Below are positions 57,732 to 64,000 of a DNA stretch of 64,000 bases, piece by piece. The notes beneath the pieces were generated by a model that did no database searches, was not told the origin of the DNA, and saw only the letters and a program-made list of their open reading frames with translations. The stretch's first letter is position 1; the number at the start of each line of letters is the position of its first letter. The position numbers and the translations under genes are program-made. Source of the stretch: Limnobacter litoralis (GTDB taxonomy: Bacteria > Pseudomonadota > Gammaproteobacteria > Burkholderiales > Burkholderiaceae_B); assembly GCF_030160455.1 (NCBI RefSeq), contig NZ_BSOJ01000018.1:40503-104502 (forward strand). The letters run 5' to 3'.

Positions 57732-59213
57732 ATGCATAACACTATTCCTTATCTTAGTTTGGCCATCTGGTTGCCGATTGCCTTCGGTGTGCTGATCATG
57801 GCGGTGGGTAACGATGAAAATGCACCGATGGTGCGCTCCATGTCGTTGTTTGCTGCAATCGTCAGCTTTTTGGTGACCCTGCCACTTTACTTTCATTTCG
57901 ATCCAAGTACGGCTGCGCTTCAGTTCACTGAGGTTCATCCCTGGATTGAATCGTTTGGTGCAAGTTATTCTCTCGGCGTCGATGGCTTGTCCGTCTGGTT
58001 TGTCATTCTGACTGCTTTGATCACTATATTCGTGGTTGTCGCAGCCTGGGAAGTCATCACTGAGCGTGTTGCGCAGTACATGGCCGCTTTCCTGATTTTG
58101 TCAGGGCTGATGATCGGCGTATTTGCCGCAGCAGACGGTCTGCTGTTTTATGTGTTCTTTGAGGCAACTTTGATTCCGATGTACATCATCGTCGGTATCT
58201 GGGGTGGTCCAAACCGGATTTATGCGGCCTTCAAGTTTTTTCTGTACACCTTGTTGGGCTCTTTGCTGACTTTGGTGGCCATCATCTATCTGCAGTCCAA
58301 GTGTGGATCATTCGAAATTGCGGCTTGGCAAAAACTGCCTTTGACCATGAAGGAACAGGTCTTTATTTTCCTGGCTTTCCTGATGGCTTTCGCGGTGAAG
58401 GTTCCCATGTGGCCAGTGCACACCTGGTTGCCGGATGCACACGTTGAAGCTCCAACTGGCGGCTCGGTGGTTTTGGCAGCGATTATGTTGAAGTTGGGTG
58501 CCTACGGTTTCTTGCGATTCTCATTGCCGATTGCACCCGATGCCAGCCACGCGCTGTCTGGTTTTATGATCACCATTTCCCTGATTGCGGTTGTATACAT
58601 CGGCCTGGTGGCCCTGATTCAGGGTGACATGAAAAAGCTGGTGGCGTATTCCTCCATTGCGCACATGGGTTTTGTGACTTTGGGCTTTTTCATGTTTCAA
58701 GACCTGGCCATGCAGGGCGCCATCATCCAGATGATTTCACACGGCTTTGTGTCAGGTGCCATGTTCCTGTGTATCGGCGTGCTTTATGACCGGGTGCACA
58801 GTCGGGAAATTTCAGCCTACGGCGGGGTCGTGAACACCATGCCCAAGTTTGCCGCGCTGTTTTTGTTGTTCGCCATGGCCAACTCGGGTCTTCCCGCAAC
58901 CAGCGGTTTCGTTGGCGAATTCATGGTGATTCTGGGGGCTGTGAAATTTAATTTCTGGATTGGCGCTTTGGCGGCAACCACCCTTATTTTTGGCGCTGCC
59001 TACTCCCTGTGGATGTATAAACGTGTTGTTTTCGGTGCAGTGGCAAACGAGCACGTCAAAGACTTGTCAGACGTCAATCTCAGAGAGTTTTTGATGCTGG
59101 CTGCGTTGGCAGTGTTTGTGCTGGCCATGGGCCTATACCCCAAGCCTTTCACCGATGTCATGCAAGTGTCAGTGGATGCCTTGTTGCATCATGTCGCCCA
59201 GACCAAGATTTAA
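57732..59213 (+). CDS. nuoM: NADH-quinone oxidoreductase subunit M
   Basis: 493 residues, antiporter-like. FEATLIPMYIIVGIWGG carries the conserved Glu, and WLPDAHVEAPTGGSVVLA the second motif. Proton-pumping subunit. It lies 35 bases after nuoL and 12 bases before nuoN. Confidence 0.97.
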   Translation: MHNTIPYLSLAIWLPIAFGVLIMAVGNDENAPMVRSMSLFAAIVSFLVTLPLYFHFDPSTAALQFTEVHPWIESFGASYSLGVDGLSVWFVILTALITIFVVVAAWEVITERVAQYMAAFLILSGLMIGVFAAADGLLFYVFFEATLIPMYIIVGIWGGPNRIYAAFKFFLYTLLGSLLTLVAIIYLQSKCGSFEIAAWQKLPLTMKEQVFIFLAFLMAFAVKVPMWPVHTWLPDAHVEAPTGGSVVLAAIMLKLGAYGFLRFSLPIAPDASHALSGFMITISLIAVVYIGLVALIQGDMKKLVAYSSIAHMGFVTLGFFMFQDLAMQGAIIQMISHGFVSGAMFLCIGVLYDRVHSREISAYGGVVNTMPKFAALFLLFAMANSGLPATSGFVGEFMVILGAVKFNFWIGALAATTLIFGAAYSLWMYKRVVFGAVANEHVKDLSDVNLREFLMLAALAVFVLAMGLYPKPFTDVMQVSVDALLHHVAQTKI

Positions 59214-59225
59214 AGAGGAATATCC

Positions 59226-60701
59226 GTGGATCAATTGAATATTTGTCTGGCTTTGCCTGAAATTGCCCTGGCGGTTTTTGCCTGTGCATTTTTGATCGTA
59301 GACAGCTTCACCAAAGGGCGGATTCTTCCCCAGTTGCACAATTTGGTGATCCTTTTCTGTATTGGGTTGGGCGTCTACTGTTTCTCGCTGGTGCCTGGTG
59401 CACAAACCGAAGTGGCTTTTTCCAGGGCTTACGTCAGTGACGCCATGGGTCTGGCCTTGAAAGGTTTTTCTGCCATCGCGGTGGCAGTTACCCTGATTCT
59501 TGGTGGAGATTACGCCAAAGACCGCAACATGTTTAAGGGTGAGTTGCACGCCTTGGTGATGTTCACTTTGTTGGGTCAGATGGTGATGATTTCATCCAAT
59601 AGCCTTTTGATGGTTTATCTCGGCGTGGAATTGCTGTCCCTTTCACTCTACGCCGCGGTGGCCATGCAGCGTGACAGCACGCGGTCCACTGAAGCAGCGA
59701 TGAAATACTTCGTTCTGGGTGCTTTGGCCTCGGGTTTTCTGCTGTACGGTATGTCCATGATCTACGGTGCAACTGGCTCGCTGGAACTGGGTGAAATTGC
59801 TCGGGCCAGTGTGTCTACGCACGCGAATACGATTATTTACGTATTCGGGCTTGTATTCCTGGTTGCCGGTCTCGCATTCAAATTGGGCGTTGTTCCCTTC
59901 CACATGTGGGTGCCCGATGTGTATGAGGGCTCTCCTTCCATCACGACCTTGCTGATTAGCGGTGCGCCCAAAATTGCAGCATTCGCAATCATGATGCGCC
60001 TGTTGGTCGACGGTTTGCTGGCCATGGCCATTGACTGGCAACACATGCTGATGGTGTTGTCCGTGGCCTCGCTGGCAATTGGAAACCTGACCGCGATTGC
60101 CCAGACCAATCTGAAGCGCATGCTGGCGTATTCAACCATTGCCCAGATGGGATTCATGCTGTTGGGCATGTTGTCGGGTGTGATGGGCAACAGCACGGTC
60201 AATGCAGAGCAGTCCTACTCGTCCGCTATGTTTTACACAGTGACCTATGTTATGACGACCCTGGGCACTTTCGGGGTGATCATGGTGATGTCTCACAAGG
60301 GTCTTGAAGTTGAAAACATCAGCGACTTGAAGGGCTTGAACAAACGCGCCCCTTGGTTGGCCTTGATCATGCTCCTGTTGATGTTCTCTTTGGCGGGCAT
60401 TCCACCCATGGTGGGTTTTGCAGCCAAACTGGCGGTTTTGAAGGCTTTGTTGGCCACGGGTAACGTGTGGTTGGCGGTCTACGCTGTGATGATGAGCTTG
60501 ATCGGCGCCTTTTACTACATCCGTGTTGTCAAGACCATGTACTTCGACACAACTGAGAACGACCTCGCTCCACCTGTTGTGGGTGCTGGTTCACGTGCAA
60601 TGTTGGGTTTGAATGGTCTGGCTGTTATTGGCTTGGGTCTTCTGCCAGCGCCGTTGATGGCTTTGTGTGCTTTCGTGATCCAGAAAGCACTGGCTGGATA
60701 A
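59226..60701 (+). CDS. nuoN: NADH-quinone oxidoreductase subunit N
   Basis: 491 residues, GTG start. YLGVELLSLSLYAAVAMQRD and FHMWVPDVYEGSPSITTLLI are the conserved antiporter segments. It is the last of the 14 nuo genes, all on one strand with short gaps and no internal promoter or terminator that I can see. Confidence 0.96.
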   Translation: MDQLNICLALPEIALAVFACAFLIVDSFTKGRILPQLHNLVILFCIGLGVYCFSLVPGAQTEVAFSRAYVSDAMGLALKGFSAIAVAVTLILGGDYAKDRNMFKGELHALVMFTLLGQMVMISSNSLLMVYLGVELLSLSLYAAVAMQRDSTRSTEAAMKYFVLGALASGFLLYGMSMIYGATGSLELGEIARASVSTHANTIIYVFGLVFLVAGLAFKLGVVPFHMWVPDVYEGSPSITTLLISGAPKIAAFAIMMRLLVDGLLAMAIDWQHMLMVLSVASLAIGNLTAIAQTNLKRMLAYSTIAQMGFMLLGMLSGVMGNSTVNAEQSYSSAMFYTVTYVMTTLGTFGVIMVMSHKGLEVENISDLKGLNKRAPWLALIMLLLMFSLAGIPPMVGFAAKLAVLKALLATGNVWLAVYAVMMSLIGAFYYIRVVKTMYFDTTENDLAPPVVGAGSRAMLGLNGLAVIGLGLLPAPLMALCAFVIQKALAG

Positions 60702-60732
60702 ATAACACTTCAAATCAGAGGGGCACACCACC

Positions 60733-61023
60733 TTGAGCGAAAACCTGGCTTATCTGTTGCTGTTTTTGCTCGGTGTGTTTCTCGCCAATCTTCCATTTGT
60801 CAGCAATCGCTTGCTCGGTGTCGTTAAGGTCTCTCGAAAAGGAGGCTGGGCCCGCGTTTGCGAAGTTCTGCTCGGATATGGTTTGACCGGCCTTCTGGGT
60901 ATGTATCTGGAGGCCACCGTTAGCCAGCATTCACCGCAAGGCTGGGAGTTTTACGCGGTCTCTTTCTGTCTGTTTCTGGTGCTCGGCTTCCCCGGGTTCG
61001 TCTACCGGTTTTTGTGGCGATAA
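60733..61023 (+). CDS. DUF2818 small membrane protein
   Basis: 96 residues from a TTG start preceded by AGAGGGG. Three membrane segments (about 5-20, 45-65, 75-92) with NLPFVSNRLLGVVKVSRKGG between the first two. DUF2818 genes commonly follow nuoN in Burkholderiales, which suggests a role in complex I assembly or stability; this is inference. Confidence 0.85.
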   Translation: MSENLAYLLLFLLGVFLANLPFVSNRLLGVVKVSRKGGWARVCEVLLGYGLTGLLGMYLEATVSQHSPQGWEFYAVSFCLFLVLGFPGFVYRFLWR

Positions 61024-61032
61024 AGCCGCGCT

Positions 61033-61060
61033 CTTGAATTTCATTCAAACGCCCCCATTT
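61033..61060 (+). promoter_or_regulatory. Sigma-32 (RpoH) heat-shock promoter for htpG
   Basis: CTTGAAT (61033-61039) and CCCCATTT (61053-61060) are separated by 13 bases, close to the RpoH consensus CTTGAAA-N(11-16)-CCCCATNT. It lies 38 bases upstream of the htpG start. Confidence 0.82.
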
Positions 61061-61097
61061 CCTTGCAGTTGAAACAATTACTGCATTGGGAGATGAA

Positions 61098-62996
61098 ATG
61101 GGTGCCATGAAAGAAACCTTGGGTTTTCAAACCGAAGTGAAGCAGTTGCTTCACTTGATGATTCATTCACTGTATTCCAACAAAGAAATATTTCTTCGTG
61201 AGCTGGTGTCGAATGCATCAGACGCCTGCGACAAGTTGCGATTTGAAGCGATTAACGACGCCTCACTGTTTGAAAGCGACAGCGACTTAAAAATCAGGGT
61301 TCAGTTTGACAAAGATCAGCGCACCATCACCATTACAGACAACGGCATTGGTTTAAGCCGCGATGAGGCTGTCGAGCATTTGGGTACGATTGCCAAATCA
61401 GGGACCAAGGAGTTTTTTGGAAAGCTCAGTGGGGATCAGAAAAAAGACGCAGAACTGATTGGACAGTTCGGTGTGGGTTTCTACTCGGCTTTTATTGTGG
61501 CCGACGAAGTGAAAGTGCGTTCTCGCCGTGCTGGCCTACCTATTGATCAAGGGGTTGAGTGGACTTCCAAAGGCGATGGTGAATTCACGGTGGAAGCCAT
61601 TGAGAAAGCAGAGCGAGGCACTGAGATCACGCTTCATTTGAAAGCAGATGAGGATGAATTGCTGTCTGGCTGGAAATTGAAATCCATTCTGACCCGCTAT
61701 TCGGATCATATTTCATTGCCCATCCAGATGGTGAAAGAGGAGTGGGATGAAGAGTCGGGTGGCATGAAGGCCACTGGTGAGTGGGAAACTGTCAACAAGG
61801 CCAATGCACTGTGGGCCCGTTCAAAGTCCGAGGTTACAGAAGAGCAGTACAACGAGTTTTACAAGTCGATCAGCTTTGACTTTCAGGATCCACTCGCTCA
61901 CACCCACAACAAGGTAGAGGGTGGCGCTTCAGAGTACACCTCACTGTTGTACATTCCGGCCAAAGCACCGTTTGATCTTTGGGATCGAAACCAGCAGAAA
62001 GGCATCAAGCTTTACGTCAAGCGTGTGTTCATCATGGACGATGCGGATCAGTTGATGCCCGCCTACCTGCGTTTTGTGAAAGGTGTCATTGATTCTGCCG
62101 ATTTGCCATTGAATGTTTCCCGCGAAATTTTGCAGGAGAGCAGGGACGTTCGACTCATTCGGGATGGATCTGTGAAGAAGGTCCTGGGCATGTTGGAGGA
62201 CCTCGCCACGAATCAGCCTGAAAAATACACCACCTTCTGGAATGAGTTTGGCCAAGTGTTGAAAGAAGGCGTTGGCGACGATCAGGCCAATCGCGACCGC
62301 ATTGCGAAGCTGCTGCGCTTTGCCTCAACCCACACTGACACCGCCGATCAAACAGTGTCACTCGCCGATTATGTGGGCAGAATGAAGGAAGGGCAGGACA
62401 AAATTTACTACGTGACTGCCGACACCTACACCGCTGCCAAATACAGCCCTCACCTTGAAGTATTCAAGAAGAAGGGGGTTGAAGTGCTGCTGCTCAGTGA
62501 TCGAGTGGATGAGTGGATGTTGTCCCATTTGTCTGAGTTTGATGGCAAGGCCCTGCAGTCCTGCGCGAAAGGTGGCTTGGATCTCGGTCAACTTGAGGAT
62601 GAGCAGGAAAAGGAGACCAAGAAGAAGGTGGAGGGCGAATTCAAGGATGTTCTGAAGAGAATTGAAGAACTTCTGAAAGACAAAATCAAGGAAGCCCGCG
62701 TCACTTTGCGCCTGACTGACAGCCCTGCTTGTTTGGTGGCGGATGAGCAAGGCATGAGTGAGCACTTGAAGCGTTTGTTGAAGCAGGCGGGTCAGCAAGC
62801 GCCAGACACCAAGCCAATTCTGGAGTTGAATCCTGAGCATCCCTTGATTCAGCGTTTGAAAATTGAAAAGAATCACTTTGACGAGTGGGTCAATATTCTT
62901 TTTGACCAGGCAACCTTGGCTGAAGGCGGACAACTGGAAGATCCTGCAGGCTTTGTTCGTCGACTGAACATGTTGCTGTTGACCGTCAAGGCTTGA
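61098..62996 (+). CDS. htpG: Molecular chaperone HtpG (Hsp90)
   Basis: 632 residues from ATG 61098, with GGGAG upstream; an internal ATG at 61107 is also possible. The N-terminal GHKL ATPase domain has [37 protein letters not shown], and [12 protein letters not shown]. Middle domain and C-terminal dimerisation domain are intact. ATP-dependent chaperone induced by heat, consistent with the RpoH-type promoter. Confidence 0.97.
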   Translation: MGAMKETLGFQTEVKQLLHLMIHSLYSNKEIFLRELVSNASDACDKLRFEAINDASLFESDSDLKIRVQFDKDQRTITITDNGIGLSRDEAVEHLGTIAKSGTKEFFGKLSGDQKKDAELIGQFGVGFYSAFIVADEVKVRSRRAGLPIDQGVEWTSKGDGEFTVEAIEKAERGTEITLHLKADEDELLSGWKLKSILTRYSDHISLPIQMVKEEWDEESGGMKATGEWETVNKANALWARSKSEVTEEQYNEFYKSISFDFQDPLAHTHNKVEGGASEYTSLLYIPAKAPFDLWDRNQQKGIKLYVKRVFIMDDADQLMPAYLRFVKGVIDSADLPLNVSREILQESRDVRLIRDGSVKKVLGMLEDLATNQPEKYTTFWNEFGQVLKEGVGDDQANRDRIAKLLRFASTHTDTADQTVSLADYVGRMKEGQDKIYYVTADTYTAAKYSPHLEVFKKKGVEVLLLSDRVDEWMLSHLSEFDGKALQSCAKGGLDLGQLEDEQEKETKKKVEGEFKDVLKRIEELLKDKIKEARVTLRLTDSPACLVADEQGMSEHLKRLLKQAGQQAPDTKPILELNPEHPLIQRLKIEKNHFDEWVNILFDQATLAEGGQLEDPAGFVRRLNMLLLTVKA

Positions 62997-63019
62997 TTAT
63001 TTCAATTGACGGAGAGGGG

Positions 63020-63493
63020 TCAGTGCAGGGTTTTTGGTATGGACTTCTGCGCTAGACCCCATCCGAGTCTACTGCTCAGCACATTGGACAGGTAGAGTGA
63101 CTGTTTGAACAGTGTGCTTAGCACTTCCAGTTCCGTCCGGTTTGCGAGCTTCTCCTCCCATCTCAATTCGAAACGATTGTCGGATTTGTTTTCCCAGACA
63201 TAAACCGGGAGACGCACCTGTTCCATGATTAGGTTGAATTGTTTTGATTCTTTTCTGAATGCCCTTAATTGATCTTCTTCCTCCAGACAAGCCAGAGGAT
63301 GAACGATGGTCAGCGACAGGGATTGACTTGGGCCGGTGCTGATATGAAGGGTGGAATCGGGAAAGCTGCCTGGCCGTAAGGTAATCGAGGTTTCCTGGCT
63401 CGGATTGGAGGTTTCATAAGGGTTCCGAAGTCGGTTGACCCATTGCGCCAGGGTACTTAAAAGATCTTTTTCCAACAGGTGGTGCATAGGCAT
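63020..63493 (-). CDS. Uncharacterised protein
   Basis: 157 residues, no family recognised. There is no signal peptide or membrane helix. The sequence alternates predicted strands (TSITLRPGSF, STLHISTGPSQSLSLTIVHP, NRFELRWEEKLAN) and a C-terminal helix (LEVLSTLFKQSLYLSNVLSSR). ATG 63493 is the first start; ATG 63487 is also possible. The frame is open over its full length and the composition is like the neighbours. It converges on htpG (24 bases between stop codons) and lies next to an insertion sequence. Confidence 0.5.
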   Translation of the reverse strand: MPMHHLLEKDLLSTLAQWVNRLRNPYETSNPSQETSITLRPGSFPDSTLHISTGPSQSLSLTIVHPLACLEEEDQLRAFRKESKQFNLIMEQVRLPVYVWENKSDNRFELRWEEKLANRTELEVLSTLFKQSLYLSNVLSSRLGWGLAQKSIPKTLH

Positions 63494-63584
63494 TGTGTTT
63501 AGTTAGGCCATTTGATGGCTTTGTGTCCACATGGGAGCCCATGAAGTTCCCTTCGATATTCAACAGTTGGGAATAAAAAAAGCG

Positions 63585-64000
63585 AGGCTGTAAATAAATT
63601 TGTGTAAGTGCATTCGGCCAATTAACCTCTTTTGAGGAAATGACCGATGATGAGTACACACACAATGGATCGTAGCAAATTACAAGCCTTGGCCAGCGAG
63701 CTGGCCAAGGACATCAAGACTGAAGCAGACTTGAACGCGTTGTCCCGGGAACTGCTGAAACTGACCGTAGAAACAGCGCTGGGCGCCGAATTGACGGATC
63801 ACCTGGGCTACGACAAACACGCTGACAGCAAGCCCGCCAAGGGCAACAGCCGAAATGGCAGCACGCCCAAACGTTTGAAGAGCCAGCACGGCGAAGTTCA
63901 AATCGACACCCCGCGAGACCGCGACGGATCGTTTGAGCCACAGCTTTTGAAGAAACACCAAAGCCGCCTGACGCAGATGGATGATCAAATCCTGACGCTG
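63585..64000 (+). mobile_element. IS256-family insertion sequence, left part only
   Basis: The transposase gene starting at 63647 identifies the element. The left end probably lies near 63585, where GGCTGTAAATAAATTTGTGT looks like a terminal inverted repeat, but this is a guess because the right end is outside the window and no target duplication can be checked. Confidence 0.6.
63647..64000 (+). CDS. IS256-family (Mutator) transposase, N-terminal part cut by the window edge
   Basis: 118 residues are visible from ATG 63647 (GAGGAAA upstream; further in-frame ATG codons at 63650 and 63665). Diagnostic IS256 N-terminal sequence: TVETALGAELTDHLGYDKH, GNSRNGSTPKRLKS, and IDTPRDRDGSFEPQLLKKHQ. The catalytic DDE residues lie further downstream, outside the window. 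The frame is intact as far as it goes. Confidence 0.92.
   Translation, partial: MMSTHTMDRSKLQALASELAKDIKTEADLNALSRELLKLTVETALGAELTDHLGYDKHADSKPAKGNSRNGSTPKRLKSQHGEVQIDTPRDRDGSFEPQLLKKHQSRLTQMDDQILTL

Noticed and set aside
63414..63665. Small reverse-strand open frame between the unknown gene and the transposase
   Set aside because: It spans the probable IS end and overlaps the neighbouring gene's start, with no ribosome binding site or similarity.

Overview
The window is a chromosomal segment of a betaproteobacterium of the order Burkholderiales; a Limnobacter-like organism is my best guess. This rests on gene order and protein character, not on a marker-gene comparison. Typical Burkholderiales neighbourhoods are ilvB-ilvH-ilvC then psd-pssA-leuA, rpsO-pnp-quinone oxidoreductase-tpiA-secG-tRNA-Leu-nuoA to nuoN-DUF2818, and a sigma factor-DUF3619-DUF3106-RDD operon. 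Most of the window is ordinary core genome. The accessory or decayed parts are the left end (1-5.2 kb), a repeat-rich gap (13.0-13.7 kb), one inserted gene at 36.2-38.1 kb, and an insertion sequence entering at the right end.

Left end: the tail of a metallo-beta-lactamase-fold phosphodiesterase is followed by a decayed two-partner secretion pair (TpsB transporter with a frameshift and a stop; TpsA exoprotein with an amber codon and truncation). The TpsA remnant runs head-on into a lipoprotein of the GlcG/HbpS heme-binding family that also looks truncated at the same point. Next come a membrane-anchored ten-heme cytochrome c and a polytopic membrane protein, which are divergent from a complete System I cytochrome c maturation operon (ccmI, fused ccmA-ccmB, ccmC, D, E, F, G, H). 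The placement suggests that the ccm operon matures the neighbouring multiheme protein among others.

Middle: a non-coding palindromic element carrying an 8-bp tandem repeat (13.0-13.7 kb) is followed by ettA, a rubredoxin reductase-like flavoprotein, a BamE-like/NTF2-like lipoprotein, a DUF486 protein, a saccharopine dehydrogenase-like reductase, an SRPBCC protein, fadE and an LplT-like transporter. From 24.5 to 30.4 kb lies a stress operon, prkA-yeaH-spoVR, preceded by a well-formed sigma-54 promoter. Its last member is an unusual CobC-like aminotransferase that lacks the PLP lysine. The sigma factor operon runs toward it from the right.

Right half: branched-chain amino acid genes (ilvBHC, leuA) and phosphatidylethanolamine synthesis (psd, pssA) are interrupted by a reverse-strand gene for a SopB/IpgD/SigD-family inositol phosphate phosphatase with an intact CX5R active site. 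This family is known from type III secretion effectors, and its presence in this housekeeping locus is the most striking observation in the window. Translation and RNA genes (rpsO, pnp), tpiA, secG and a tRNA-Leu(GAG) lead into the complete 14-gene nuo operon for complex I, then DUF2818, htpG behind a good sigma-32 promoter, an unknown gene, and the start of an IS256-family transposase cut by the window edge.
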